This document shows, one piece after another, positions 34,051 to 44,567 of a DNA stretch of 64,000 bases. Where the stretch lies: the NCBI GenBank assembly GCA_003315655.1, contig NIZT01000070.1:124001-188000 (forward strand), written 5' to 3'. Under the pieces are notes generated by a model. The model was not told the origin of the DNA, did not search any database, and worked only from the letters and a program-made list of their open reading frames with translations. A program made the translations under genes and the position numbers. This stretch comes from Candidatus Methanobinarius endosymbioticus (GTDB taxonomy: Archaea; Methanobacteriota; Methanobacteria; Methanobacteriales; Methanobacteriaceae). The first letter of the stretch is position 1; every line of letters begins with the position of its first letter.

Positions 34051-34272
34051 ATCATTATATTAATTTCAATCAATTATAAATTTAGTGATTATAACTTCAA
34101 TAGAAATGAACTTATTAATAATAAATCACTGTTAAATATTATTAAAGTAAAAATAAATTGATATTTTAGAATAAATTAGAAAATAATTGAAATAAAGTAA
34201 AAATAAACTAAAAATAAATGAAAATAAGATAATTGAAAATAAAATAATAAAAAATAAGGTTAATTAAAACAC

Positions 34273-35076
34273 TTATCTTTTAGATTCATTATATATTAAT
34301 CCAAGAGCTCTTGTCTTGAACATTTCAAGGAAAGGACTAATAATTAATAAACTGAGTATAAATCCTAAGAATGGTATATATAATATAAGATCACTAACAA
34401 AACCAATAATGAATGTAATGATAGCTAATATTATAGCCCATATAATATAATTTACCCAGGAAATTTCACCAATCTTTTTGAAAACATTACCCATATGTAC
34501 AGCTGCACCTAAACTATCAGTTTCAGCTAAAACTACTGTAGCTATCCACAATAATAAAGTGAATATTATGTAAAGAATCATGGCTATTACTGCAACTATT
34601 AAAAGGTTTGCACCTGCATTAGCCATTAATGCTTGTGGTACTGCATTAACTGATCCAGTGTTAGCTACAATCATCATAAATTGGTAAAGATAGTTAAATG
34701 CACCAGTAGCATAAGCTACAATTAAAGTAATTACTACAGGAATTATATAATATACAATATATAAAACTAATACTTTTAATCCATCCACAAAGTTTGTAGC
34801 TAGATCAATTTTAGGAACATCCCCAGAAACATTATTTATAGTCTTTCTAATTATACTAAGAATATATCCGAAAATTAGCATAGTAAAAACGAACGTGACC
34901 ACAAAAGATATTATTCCCACAATACCAACAGCGGCATAATTTGTTAATGCTAAACCAAATACTTGTAAAATACTAAAAATACTCATTACAACAAAAAGGA
35001 CACCAAATAATAATAACTTATTCCATTCTTTTATTGGATAAGTAAGAGCGTCCTTAAAAAGTTCTACAATTTCCAT
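34273..35076 (-). CDS. DUF4013 membrane protein, copy 2
   Basis: Paralogue of the neighbouring genes: MEIVELFKDALTYPIKEWNKLL at the start and MFKTRALGLIYNESKR at the end, with about six membrane segments between. The ATG at 35076 is preceded by GAGGTGA at ideal spacing, which decides the start over an upstream ATG at 35160. Length 267 residues. Function unknown. Confidence 0.83.
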   Translation of the reverse strand: MEIVELFKDALTYPIKEWNKLLLFGVLFVVMSIFSILQVFGLALTNYAAVGIVGIISFVVTFVFTMLIFGYILSIIRKTINNVSGDVPKIDLATNFVDGLKVLVLYIVYYIIPVVITLIVAYATGAFNYLYQFMMIVANTGSVNAVPQALMANAGANLLIVAVIAMILYIIFTLLLWIATVVLAETDSLGAAVHMGNVFKKIGEISWVNYIIWAIILAIITFIIGFVSDLILYIPFLGFILSLLIISPFLEMFKTRALGLIYNESKR

Positions 35077-35464
35077 TTTTTTCACCTCATATAAATATAA
35101 AAATATAAACCATTTAAATTGTTTTAACTTAAAATGATTTTTTATTATTATTATTTTCAATTATTATTAAGTGAATATTATTATTATTAAGTGAATATTA
35201 ATTAATAAACTTATCTATAAAAATGCATGAAATAAACAAATATCGAATAAGAAATCATGAAAAGGACTAAAAATAAGAATTAATAAAATAATACGAATCA
35301 TGATATATATAATAAAATAGTATTAAGAAATTGTATTAGATATAAAAAGATAGTTAATTAAAATAAAATTAATTAAATCCTAAATCATTAATTAAAAAAA
35401 TGAATTAAAATAAAATATAAAAAAATAATAAAATGAATTAAAAATAATTTAATTAATTAATTCA
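35077..35464. other. Spacer between DUF4013 copies 2 and 3
   Basis: A/T-rich. At about 35161-35205 the unit TTATTATTAAGTGAATAT is present twice in tandem. No gene seen. Confidence 0.4.
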
Positions 35465-36306
35465 TTAAATTTGAGATCTTGATTTTTTATAGATTAAACC
35501 AAGAGTTCTTCCCGAGAAGATCAAGAGATATGGTTGAACTAATATTAGCATTATAATCGGCATAATGAATCCAAGAATTGGAATTATTTGTAATAATCCT
35601 AGAACAAAGCTAATAATGAATGTAATTAAGTATAAAAGGATGAATCAAACAATATAATTCCCCCATCCAATATTACCAATATCTTCCATTATATCCCCAA
35701 TTTGAAATGCAGAAGAAAATTTATCAGTTTCAGCTAATATTGCGATTGCTATAGTTGCAAACAATGCAAATATGACAAATAATACAAATACAACAATAGA
35801 AATAATCATACCACTAGAATAAAGTCCAGCTATGAGTTCAGGCTGAATCAGTGATGCCGTGGTTGTGTTTGCAGATACATTTTGAGCAACAGCTGTTGAA
35901 TATTGATTTATAAATAACAATAATTTATCAAAGAATCTTGTTAAATAAGCTACAAGTAAAGTTATAGCTATTGGTATATACAATATATGATTTGAACAAC
36001 ACTAACTTTAAATCCATTTACTAAATTTTTCATCCATTGAAAAGCAGGTAACTCATCTGAGTTCATTATAGTATCTTTTACAACATCCAAATAATAACCA
36101 TTAATAATTAATGTTAATATTACAAATATAATCATGAAAAATACACTTAAACCAACAAATGCAATATATTGATTAAAAGTAACTGCTAAAAACGGGAACA
36201 ATACCAATATAGCAGGTATTAAAAACAATAAACTTAATATTAATACTCTAGTAAAATTTTTACTAGAGTAAATTAATGAATCTTTAAATAGTTCTGAAAA
36301 GTTCAC
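35465..36306 (-). pseudogene. DUF4013 membrane protein, copy 3, broken
   Basis: The start is probably GTG 36306 (NFSELFKDSLIYSSKN), preceded by GGTGA at five bases. The frame is lost near 35975 (VSVVQIIYCIY against YIPIAITLLVAYL) and meets TGA at about 35647. By comparison with copy 2 (NYIIWAII) this TGA replaces a tryptophan codon. After it the frame is open to 35465 and still encodes FSGRTLGLIYKKSRSQI, the family ending. There is one frameshift and one nonsense codon in an otherwise well-preserved paralogue. Confidence 0.82.
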
Positions 36307-36641
36307 TTTTATCACCCATATATAGATAAATCAAATATATTTTAGAATAAAAAATATACCTTATACCATAAGATATTTGACTTGTTTAATAAATTTATTA
36401 TATAGTATATGTTTTTAATTATTAATAAATTTTTATCTAAATTGAAGAATCATGCCAAGCTGAAAGTTATAAGAAAAAATAGTAAAGAAATAATAAAAAC
36501 AAATAAATTTTTAATGTAAATTTAGAAAATAGAATGTAAATTAAGAAATATAATTTAAAAAGTGAATTTAAAAAACTAAAAATTAAGAATATATAATTTA
36601 AAAAATTTAAAGACAATACAAAAATATCCAAAAAATACAAA

Positions 36642-36809
36642 TTAAATAGGAAGCTCCCATTTCTCTCTTTGTAATTTTTCAAATATTTCTGGATGATTAT
36701 CTTCAAATTCATCCATTGCTTTGTTTAATCTAGCAGATTCTTCGATGCTTATTCCCCTAGTTAATAATCTACTACGATATTCTTTATATTCTTCATAGTT
36801 TTTAATCAT
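36642..36809 (-). CDS. 55-residue protein coupled to the ADP-ribosyltransferase-like gene
   Basis: A small charged protein: MIKNYEEYKEYRSRLL, then TRGISIEESARLNKAMDEF and EDNHPEIFEKLQREKWELPI. Its ATG overlaps the TGA of the upstream gene (ATGA), which implies translational coupling. It has no membrane segment and looks mostly helical. I do not recognise the family. Its place directly after a putative ADP-ribosyltransferase suggests an antitoxin or immunity partner, which is inference only. Confidence 0.55.
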   Translation of the reverse strand: MIKNYEEYKEYRSRLLTRGISIEESARLNKAMDEFEDNHPEIFEKLQREKWELPI

Positions 36810-37402
36810 TTAAATCTACTACTTATTATTATATTTGAAGTTCTATAAATATTTTTTAAGATGCAATAATTATTATTTCCTTTTTTATCATGAACAATTA
36901 GTTTAGTGTTTCTTTTCAATGAAAATTCAACTTGTTGGGGATATTTAGAGTTTTGTCTTATATAAACACCTTTAGTTCCTTTAGGAACATCAATATGAAT
37001 AATAGTTCCAGTTTCACCTGCAAAATATTTTGAAATACCTTTATCAAAACTAGTAGAAGCAAACCCCATATCAGAAATTTTTTTGACCTGTTTTGAATTT
37101 AATAGGAGATTTATCAAAACCTCTGTATAAAATAGTATCCTCAACAAGTTTTATTTCTCCATCATATCTTTAAATTGTTCACTGTTAATCCCATACTTCT
37201 TTTTCAATTCTGAATTCTGAATACCATTCTGATTTCTAAGACATTCATTAACTATATTACTACCTTTAAAATATAATTTCATAAAATTATTTACATCTTC
37301 TGAATATTTTCGAATATATAATTTATCCAATTTAGCTATTTTTTCTTCAGTTAGTTTATTATTCATCCAACTATAAATATTATTTTCATTTAATACAATC
37401 AC
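36806..37402 (-). pseudogene. Broken ADP-ribosyltransferase-like gene
   Basis: Three frames together give an ADP-ribosyltransferase of the R-S-E class (ADPrib_exo_Tox-like). The N-terminal 80 residues (IVLNENNIYSWMNNKLTEE) are in frame one. After a shift near 37155 the second frame gives GEIKLVEDTILYRGFDKSP, with the arginine in LYRG (about 37120-37131). After a shift in an A-run near 37080 the third frame gives GFASTSFDKGISKYF, with the STS motif, and YPQQVEFSLKRNTKL, where QVE (36926-36934) would be the Q/E-x-E catalytic motif. NAD binding and transferase residues are all still present. The first frame starts at about 37402. Confidence 0.7.
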
Positions 37403-37899
37403 CCCATATTTACCAACGCAAAAATACTAATAGTATTGTCCACAAAAAAGCCAATAACTTCAATATAATAGTTAATATAAAGTTCTATATAAACTATATT
37501 CATAAAATAAGCAAAAATTATCTCTATAATCAAAAATAAACATATGAGAATAAATTATCATGAAATAAGAAAATTATAGAGAATATAAAAAGAAAATATG
37601 AAGATAAAATTTCCAAAAATATAAATTATTTTAAAAATTTTAAAAAATTATGAAAATTATGAAAATTATGAAAAAAACAATTATTGAACATATTAAAACT
37701 ATCAGAATCAATAGACTGTTTATTATTAACATAAACACTAACTCATGAAAACAATGATTATTTTAGTTTAAATAATACTTAATATTGCTTATAGTGCATA
37801 GAATTTCATGTTTCTATTAATGAAAAACTATTAATAAATTTTCAACTATTCCAAACAACAAACATGTATATTAGTATAAAATATATTTACATTAACTTA
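37403..37899. other. AT-rich spacer
   Basis: Divergent region between the ADP-ribosyltransferase remnant and the secreted-protein gene. It should contain promoters for both, but I cannot pick one with confidence. Confidence 0.4.
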
Positions 37900-37919
37900 G
37901 TAAGTATCAACTATGTTAT
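37900..37919 (+). repeat. Leader repeat copy 1
   Basis: GTAAGTATCAACTATGTTAT before the secreted-protein gene; a copy with one base change lies at 38611-38630 before a second signal-peptide-like remnant. Confidence 0.65.
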
Positions 37920-37948
37920 ATTAAATAAAAAAGAAGGTGAATAAAAAA

Positions 37949-38386
37949 ATGAAAGAAATAAAAAAAATTTTAATATTGCTAATTCTATTTATAGCAGCTG
38001 CAGGATTTACTTTAAGCACTGTATCTGCAGTAGAAGGAGCTAAATTAAAAACAAAAACTGTTAAATTTAAAGATAATGGGCAGATAGATTCTGTTAAAGT
38101 AGGTTCTAAAACACAGGACAAAATTTACTACTTTTATTGCAGTAAAAATCATGACCATGAATCTGATGTGGGATTTTTAGGTAAGCAAACAGGAATAGCT
38201 ATGAACATACATTATCACTATCCTTCTAAATATCATCTGCAAAAAGCTAAAATCACATTTATTAAAAAAGTTAATGGTTGAAATAAATTTTCAACTAAAA
38301 TTTTAAAAGCAGATAAATGGGAAACCATAGGATACAAAGCTAAAAATGGTTTCAAACCATATAAAACAGAGTATAATATTATATAA
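37949..38386 (+). pseudogene. Secreted protein with internal stop codon
   Basis: Starts at ATG 37949 (AAGGTGA eight bases before it) with a signal peptide: MKEIKKILILLILFIAAAG followed by FTLSTVSAVEGAKL. The mature part is lysine-rich and has a short Cys-His stretch (YYFYCSKNHDHESD). A TGA at 38279-38281 stops the frame, yet it remains open in the same phase to 38384-38386 (NKFSTKILKADKWETIGYK and beyond). The stop may be a mutated tryptophan codon, or the short 110-residue form may be the real product. Family unknown; an exported cell-surface protein is likely. Confidence 0.6.
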
Positions 38387-39229
38387 AATAAATATTTTAA
38401 TCTTGAAATAATATTAATAAATTAGAGATTTTTATATAAAAAATAAAGGAATAATTGTGAAAAAACTTAAAACCTCCTTTATAAGAGAGATTAAAATTTT
38501 TCATTTTGAACTAATCTTAAATTAATAAAAATTATATATTTTTATCCTAACTTTTAAAAAAATATAAAAGCATTAACCAAGCCACTACAAAAATACAAAT
38601 ATAGTCTAAAGTAAGCATCAACTATGTTATTCAAATAAAAAGAAAAAATGGAGAAACTTTATAATGGCTTCAAAAAAGTATGCAATAATAGCTACTATTA
38701 TAATATTATAAAAAATATTAAAAAATAAAATCAAAAATATCTTTTAAATTTTTAAATTTAATTAAAAACATGTAAAAAAAGCCTATTAATTGATAAAAAA
38801 ATTTTTTTCTATAATATAAAAAAAATTTATATTATAGATTGATTTTCAAGAGCAAAAAAGATAAAATAAAAGATAATAAAATAAAAACTGAAATAAAATA
38901 ACAGTAAAGAAGATAAAATATTAATATAAATCTTTTAAGATAATATAAAGGAAAAAAAAGAAAAAAAATATTTTAAAAATTTTAAAAGATATTAAAAATA
39001 TTAAATTATATTAAAAAAATTGAGTTTATGATCATTGAAATTAATTTATACATGACAAAATTTAGATCCGTTATTATTTTAAAAAATTTAAAAAAATTAT
39101 AAATGATAGTTACATAAAAATAAAGAAAATGAAAAATAAGATAAAAATAAAAAATAATCTATAAAAAATAATATTAATATAGTAATAGATATTATTAATA
39201 ATATATATAAAAAATAAATAGGTGTAAAG
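38387..39229. other. Gene-poor stretch with a signal-peptide remnant
   Basis: At 38611-38630 the leader repeat of the preceding gene recurs. It is followed at about 38664 by a frame reading MASKKYAIIATIIIL that ends almost at once. This looks like the remains of a second, related secreted-protein gene. The rest is A/T-rich without a coding signal. Confidence 0.45.
38611..38630 (+). repeat. Leader repeat copy 2
   Basis: GTAAGCATCAACTATGTTAT, 19 of 20 bases the same as 37900-37919, again some 35 bases before a hydrophobic N-terminus, here truncated. Confidence 0.6.
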
Positions 39230-39520
39230 ATGAATGATGAAAAATTAATGAAAAAATGCGAATCCTGTGATTTTGACAATGAAAACGATTTAAGGGCTGA
39301 TTGTAAATCAGTTTTATCTAATTTAGACGAATATAAAGAAGATTTAGGATTAAGAAACGAAGAAACAGAAACTTATCTTCAGATGGCTGAAAATTTAAAA
39401 CCTCAAGATGTTTCTAAAGTTTTAACTCTTGCTCTTAAAATAAGAGAAAGTGGAAAAATTAGAAATCCTGATATAAAAAATGATGCTAGTAGATTAATAA
39501 GAGCCATTGAAATGAGTTAA
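39230..39520 (+). CDS. Small acidic protein of unknown function
   Basis: 96 residues with an AGGTG site five bases before ATG. The N-terminus has CESCDFDNENDLRADCKS, reminiscent of an incomplete zinc ribbon (only three cysteines). The rest is helical and charged, with LKPQDVSKVLTLALKIRES. Not recognised. The good ribosome binding site and codon pattern support a real gene. Confidence 0.65.
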   Translation: MNDEKLMKKCESCDFDNENDLRADCKSVLSNLDEYKEDLGLRNEETETYLQMAENLKPQDVSKVLTLALKIRESGKIRNPDIKNDASRLIRAIEMS

Positions 39521-39761
39521 TTGATCTATATATATAATTTAACATATAACATCATAATTTAAATATTAATAAATTTATAGGATTATGAACAAAGAATTAA
39601 ATAGAATTTTAATTTTATTTTGATAAAATTTATCTTATAAATAAAAATAGTTTAAATAATAAAATTAATATATTTTAGCTAGTATAATTACTAGCTATCT
39701 ATTTTTTCATGAAAATAAAATAATAAAATACATAGAAGAGCTATTCTCTTTAAAATAAATT

Positions 39762-40418
39762 TTAAAACTTATTTGTTTTTAATTTTTTAATATCAAAAAT
39801 AGCAGTATCTGCTATAGACATAACTGCCATTACACCAGCTTGTAATGGATCAGAAACAATTAGATCTGCAATTTCAGTAATACCACCTGGCATATTAAGA
39901 CTTATTACTACCAAATCATGTTCGGCTTTTACCTCTGATACGGCTTTGGTTATTTCGGCACCCATTAAAGAGCCTGCTAAAACAAGAGCACTGATCCTTG
40001 GAAGACGAGTTAATGCTTCGGCAGCTTCAACTATATCATTTTCGCCAATTAATGGAATAGTATCAATACTAATTCGTTCACCTCTAATATTATGTCGATC
40101 AGCTTCAGTTATAGCACCCATAGCTACTTGAGATACCTGAACTCCTCCACCAAATATTATAATTCTTTTTCCAAAAATATCATTAAGAGAACTATGAATT
40201 TCAACAGATTGAACAGAGTTAATTGAATTTATATCTTCAATTAATTGATTAATATTTTTAGTACTTTCAAGTTCTAAATTTATAGAACCAAAATTATTTT
40301 TTTCTATAAACATATGCGTATAACTAATATTAAGTCCATGCGAAGATATAACATTAGTTATTTCATCCAATACCCCTTTTTTTTCTAGGCTCTTGATAGT
40401 TATTGCAATATTTGGCAT
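39762..40418 (-). CDS. ehbQ: ACT-DUF5612 protein in the ehbQ position
   Basis: A 218-residue protein with an N-terminal ACT-type ligand-binding domain ([20 protein letters not shown] through about residue 75) and a C-terminal DUF5612 domain ([49 protein letters not shown] in parts, and the ending [12 protein letters not shown]). It lies after ehbP at the end of the ehb cluster, where Methanobacteriales have ehbQ, and so is probably that gene. The family is secure; the ehbQ name rests on position. A regulatory role is likely from the ACT domain but unproven. A 260-base gap separates it from ehbP. Confidence 0.75.
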   Translation of the reverse strand: MPNIAITIKSLEKKGVLDEITNVISSHGLNISYTHMFIEKNNFGSINLELESTKNINQLIEDINSINSVQSVEIHSSLNDIFGKRIIIFGGGVQVSQVAMGAITEADRHNIRGERISIDTIPLIGENDIVEAAEALTRLPRISALVLAGSLMGAEITKAVSEVKAEHDLVVISLNMPGGITEIADLIVSDPLQAGVMAVMSIADTAIFDIKKLKTNKF

Positions 40419-40678
40419 TTTTAAACCCTAAAATAATAGATAATAATCAAATCTTATCAAAAATTAATTGATAATTAAGATTTGAAATAATAATATTAAT
40501 ACTAATTCTAATGATAATAATATAAAGTTTAATACAGCATATAATTATTGAATTTGATATATAATAATTAATAAATATATAATGAAATTAATGATTTAAT
40601 CTTTATCTAGTTCATTCAATTATAAATTATAATTATATAATCATGAAATTATATATAATTTTAAAAATTAAAATAATT

Positions 40679-40954
40679 TTAAATTGATTCTTTAGGTTTT
40701 ATCAAATCTACATCAGATTTAGCTTTTTTAAATAAAGAGAGAAAGCTATCCTCTTCCCCAACAAGTATTACATCCAATCCTAAATTCCTATGTTCTGCAA
40801 TCCATGATTCATCAAATACTGGAATTTCAGCTTTAATAGGTTCATCAGATTTATTAGCTAGAATAACATTTCTGTATGGAAAATTACGCTCAACAATGTA
40901 TCCTCCAAGACTTACAACATGATGAGGTCTAACTACAAATTTCAATAAAATCAC
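40679..40954 (-). CDS. ehbP: Energy-converting hydrogenase B subunit P
   Basis: A 91-residue soluble protein: MILLKFVVRPHHVVSLGGYI, then VERNFPYRNVILANKSDEPI and PVFDESWIAEHRNLGLDVI. This is the EhbP family, found only in Ehb clusters of methanogens, with unknown function. It is located 142 bases after ehbO on the same strand. Confidence 0.85.
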   Translation of the reverse strand: MILLKFVVRPHHVVSLGGYIVERNFPYRNVILANKSDEPIKAEIPVFDESWIAEHRNLGLDVILVGEEDSFLSLFKKAKSDVDLIKPKESI

Positions 40955-41096
40955 CGCAATCTTTATAATTTTAAGCTTACATTTATATATCTTAATTTAT
41001 ATTTAATCTTATAACTATTACTATTATATCATTGATAAATTAATTATAATAATAATTATAATGATAGTATACTATTATATTGTTATTATAATAACA

Positions 41097-42095
41097 TTAT
41101 AACAATCCAATAGCAAGAGCTAGAACTCCTAAAAGAGAAGAAGAAATGACAACTGGATAAAATTGTCTATAAGTGAATACAGGAGAAAATGCACTCATAA
41201 CTCCCATTAAAATAGAGAAAATAAATGCTACAAGAATATTCACAATTATTCCCCATGAGAATATATTTGGTGGAATTCCAATGAATAAAACTGAAAACAA
41301 TGCACCTAACGTGAACATTAAAAATCCTTTGGTTAAATAAACAAAAGACCTATATTTAGAAGCATATTCCATATAACATCCTTCAATAACATCAGCTTTA
41401 GATTTTAATATATTAAAAGGATATTCATTTAAAAGAATCATATATCCAATAAAGAAAACTATTGCTCCAATAAAACCAGCTAATGTAAATATAAATGGCC
41501 CATTTGCTTGCTGATATGCAACAATGTCTCCTAAAAAGATACTTCCAGTAATAGTTACAGGAATAAAAAGTGCTAAATAAAATGGAAATGATCCAAATGC
41601 AATCATTCGAAATGCTCTATTAGAACTTATATCCTCAAGATAAACTTTTTCAGTATTAGGATGAGCTGCACCTTTTACAGTATCTGGAAATGATAAACCA
41701 AGTGACATTACAGATTTAGATAAAGACCCCATTAAAACATAAGCGACTTTTTCAACTTTCAAAAATCCTACAATTGCAATTATACTAGCTAATGCTCCAA
41801 AAAAATACATTTGAGGAGTTAAAGCCAATAAAATTAAAAGTACCACAATAAAACAAACAATTGGTAATGATTTATAGAGACTTGGTACTGGTGAATTAGG
41901 AGATATATTTTCCTTAAAGAAAAATTTTATAGGAGCTATAATTCCAGGACTAGTAGTAGGAGGTCCAATTCTTTGTTGGATTCTAGCTTGTATATATTTT
42001 CTTTCAAATCCAGGAAGAAAAGTTCCTACAATCAAAGCCAAAATCAATGTACAAATCACTCCTAAAACAGAATATACAATTGTGATAGTTGACAT
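41097..42095 (-). CDS. ehbO: Energy-converting hydrogenase B subunit O
   Basis: A 332-residue integral membrane protein related to the NuoH/HycD subunit that connects the hydrogenase to the ion channel. It shows [19 protein letters not shown], the typical NuoH-type loop, and about eight membrane helices, plus the acidic loop [18 protein letters not shown]. Separated by 249 bases from ehbN. Confidence 0.92.
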   Translation of the reverse strand: MSTITIVYSVLGVICTLILALIVGTFLPGFERKYIQARIQQRIGPPTTSPGIIAPIKFFFKENISPNSPVPSLYKSLPIVCFIVVLLILLALTPQMYFFGALASIIAIVGFLKVEKVAYVLMGSLSKSVMSLGLSFPDTVKGAAHPNTEKVYLEDISSNRAFRMIAFGSFPFYLALFIPVTITGSIFLGDIVAYQQANGPFIFTLAGFIGAIVFFIGYMILLNEYPFNILKSKADVIEGCYMEYASKYRSFVYLTKGFLMFTLGALFSVLFIGIPPNIFSWGIIVNILVAFIFSILMGVMSAFSPVFTYRQFYPVVISSSLLGVLALAIGLL

Positions 42096-42344
42096 TTTGT
42101 GTTCCTCTTTTTAAATTTATTTTAAAATCTTATTTTATAATTTTTTATAATTTAATCTTGTAATTAATTTTGTAATTTTTGTAATTTAATTTTTAGATAT
42201 AATTTTAAATATAATTTAATTATAATTATTTTTTAATATATTTATAATAAATTACTAACATGATTAAATTTCTTATTAAATTTATTGATAAATTTCATGT
42301 TAAAATTTATTCTTAAGTCTTATTATTTATTATTTTATTAATTA

Positions 42345-43478
42345 TTAAATTTTAATTACCTTAATAGCTCTATCAGTACAAGTAAAACATGGATCACATT
42401 GAACAATACAAAGCTGTGCATCAGTTACATGATCCCCAATACAAGCAGTTTGCATAGCTCCAATATTTGACATTGAAGGTGTTCTAATAATACTTCCTCT
42501 AACTCTACCCTCTTCAATAGCATAAGAATGATATAATGTTCCTCTAGGAACTTCAATATAGCTTTTTATAGAATCACAATCAAACATTTCCCAAGATCTA
42601 TCTAGTATAGGCCCTTTTGGAAGATTTTTAACAGCTTGACGAATAATTTTTATTGATTCGGGAATTTCAAGAGCTCTCATTAATAAATTAGACCTAACAT
42701 CCCCATCATCCATAGTTATAATATCAAAATCGAAGTCTTCATATTCTTTCATAGTAACTCTTAAATCTTGAGCTATTCCAGTAGCTCTAAGAGTAGGACC
42801 AGTAACTTCAAGTTCTTTAGCTTGTTTTTGAGTTATTACACCAATTCCTTCAGTTCTGCTTTTGACCATTGGATCTAAAACAAAACGATCTGCAAAATCT
42901 AAAATTCCCTTTTCAAGTGTATCCATACCTTCGAGAATTTTTTGAGTTCTCATTTCATCTATTTCACATCTTGGCCTTACTCCACCAATTATAGAAGCAC
43001 CATATTGAACACGATTTCCCCCTATCATTCGAAGTAATTCCATTACGGTTTCTCTAAGATAAAATACCCTCATTGAAAAAGTTTCATGGCCTAAAACTTC
43101 GTTTCCATGGCCTAAAAATAGAAAATGACTATGTAATCTTTCAAGTTCACCCATTATAATTCTAATATAATTAGACCTTTCTGGAACTTCAATTCCAAGT
43201 CCTTTTTCTGCAGTTAAAACAGAATTCCAAATATGTGCGTTAGAACAAATTCCACACACTTTTTCTGTAAGAGCATTAGCTTTCTCTACAGGTAAACCTT
43301 CCATTATTCGTTCTATTCCTCTATGATTTACCCCAATAGTAATTTCAGCATCCATTACAATTTCATCTTCAACAAAAAGTCTTACTCTATATGGTTCTAA
43401 AGCAGCTGGGTGAACAGTTCCCATTGCAACTTCAGTTTCTATAACTTCTTGTTTAACTGGTTTATTTTCTTCTGTCAC
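42345..43478 (-). CDS. ehbN: Energy-converting hydrogenase B large subunit
   Basis: The 377-residue NiFe catalytic subunit. The active-site cysteines are in [11 protein letters not shown] at the N-terminus and [12 protein letters not shown] at the C-terminus. Typical group 4 features are [20 protein letters not shown] and [13 protein letters not shown]. The gene abuts ehbM without spacing. Confidence 0.95.
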   Translation of the reverse strand: MTEENKPVKQEVIETEVAMGTVHPAALEPYRVRLFVEDEIVMDAEITIGVNHRGIERIMEGLPVEKANALTEKVCGICSNAHIWNSVLTAEKGLGIEVPERSNYIRIIMGELERLHSHFLFLGHGNEVLGHETFSMRVFYLRETVMELLRMIGGNRVQYGASIIGGVRPRCEIDEMRTQKILEGMDTLEKGILDFADRFVLDPMVKSRTEGIGVITQKQAKELEVTGPTLRATGIAQDLRVTMKEYEDFDFDIITMDDGDVRSNLLMRALEIPESIKIIRQAVKNLPKGPILDRSWEMFDCDSIKSYIEVPRGTLYHSYAIEEGRVRGSIIRTPSMSNIGAMQTACIGDHVTDAQLCIVQCDPCFTCTDRAIKVIKI

Positions 43479-43925
43479 TTAATCTGCCTCCAATAATTTA
43501 GGCAATGTTGCCACTACCCCTGATAAAATATCTTCAGGTCTAACAGCACAGCCAGGGACTTTAGCATCCACAGGAATTATATTTTCAACAGGACCCATTA
43601 TTTCTTCAGAGGGAATATCTCCATGAATATTTTTATATACTCCACCCATTAAAGCACAAGATCCAGCAGCAATCACTGCTTTCGGATTAGGAATAGATTC
43701 ATAAATTTCTTTTAAAGGTTTTTCATTAAGCTTTGTCACAGGCCCTGTAACTACCAAAACATCAGCTTCACGAGGGTTCCAGGTTAAGAATACTTTATAT
43801 TGTTCAATATCAAATTTAGGTGAAAGGACACAATTTACTATTTCGATATCGCATCCATTACATCCTCCAGTATATACCAACATTAAATGGACAGCTCTTG
43901 CCCTTGAAAATGGCTTAAGGCTCAT
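43479..43925 (-). CDS. ehbM: Energy-converting hydrogenase B small subunit
   Basis: A 148-residue NuoB-like subunit with one [4Fe-4S] cluster: [21 protein letters not shown] and [12 protein letters not shown] supply the cysteines. Immediately upstream of ehbN. Confidence 0.94.
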   Translation of the reverse strand: MSLKPFSRARAVHLMLVYTGGCNGCDIEIVNCVLSPKFDIEQYKVFLTWNPREADVLVVTGPVTKLNEKPLKEIYESIPNPKAVIAAGSCALMGGVYKNIHGDIPSEEIMGPVENIIPVDAKVPGCAVRPEDILSGVVATLPKLLEAD

Positions 43926-44004
43926 TAAATCCCTCTATTAATCTTATTAAATTTATTATTGAATTATTTATTTTTATTAATAATTATATTATTATTTGAT
44001 CATT

Positions 44005-44526
44005 TTATTTAGAAAATTTATGAATTTTTTCTAATTTATTTTCAGTATTGTTATTCTTTAATACATTTTTATCAGATAAATACTGAGAAATAAAAGCAAG
44101 CTTATCTTCAGAAATTTTGAAGGGTTTATTCATATTTTCTTCAAGATCCAACTCTACTTCTCCAACATCATTTGGATGAATTGTAGCTTTTTCACCAAAT
44201 AAAGCATAAACTGGACAAAAATCATGACAATAATAACAAAAAACACATTTTTCACTATCAAGTTTAGGTACTTGATCTTTTGTCCATCCTTCCATTAATT
44301 CTTTAGGTGATTCTAAATCAACCATAGTTATTGCACATGTTGGACAAACATTAGCACAGCCAGAACAGCCTATACAAGCATCAATAGCTACTTTATCTTT
44401 TGGTTTGATTTTTCCCTGCAAGATATTTTCTCGCATTTCCATATCAGTTACCCTATCTGAAGCAAAAAGAATTTTTTTAAGATTTCCAAATGCTCCCTCT
44501 AAGATTATTCTTACTAAATTTTTCAT
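44005..44526 (-). CDS. ehbL: Energy-converting hydrogenase B ferredoxin subunit
   Basis: A 173-residue protein with two [4Fe-4S] motifs, [12 protein letters not shown] and [12 protein letters not shown], in the order expected of EhbL, followed by a hydrophilic tail ([17 protein letters not shown]). It probably passes electrons between the hydrogenase and soluble ferredoxin. Confidence 0.9.
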   Translation of the reverse strand: MKNLVRIILEGAFGNLKKILFASDRVTDMEMRENILQGKIKPKDKVAIDACIGCSGCANVCPTCAITMVDLESPKELMEGWTKDQVPKLDSEKCVFCYYCHDFCPVYALFGEKATIHPNDVGEVELDLEENMNKPFKISEDKLAFISQYLSDKNVLKNNNTENKLEKIHKFSK

Positions 44527-44567
44527 TTAAACACCTAAGTGCATGATTGCTTATAAATATTATATAA

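Noticed and set aside
36467..36712. 81-codon hydrophobic frame on the minus strand
   Set aside because: It overlaps the better supported 55-residue frame (36642-36809) in another phase and consists of A/T-driven Phe, Leu, Ile and Lys codons.
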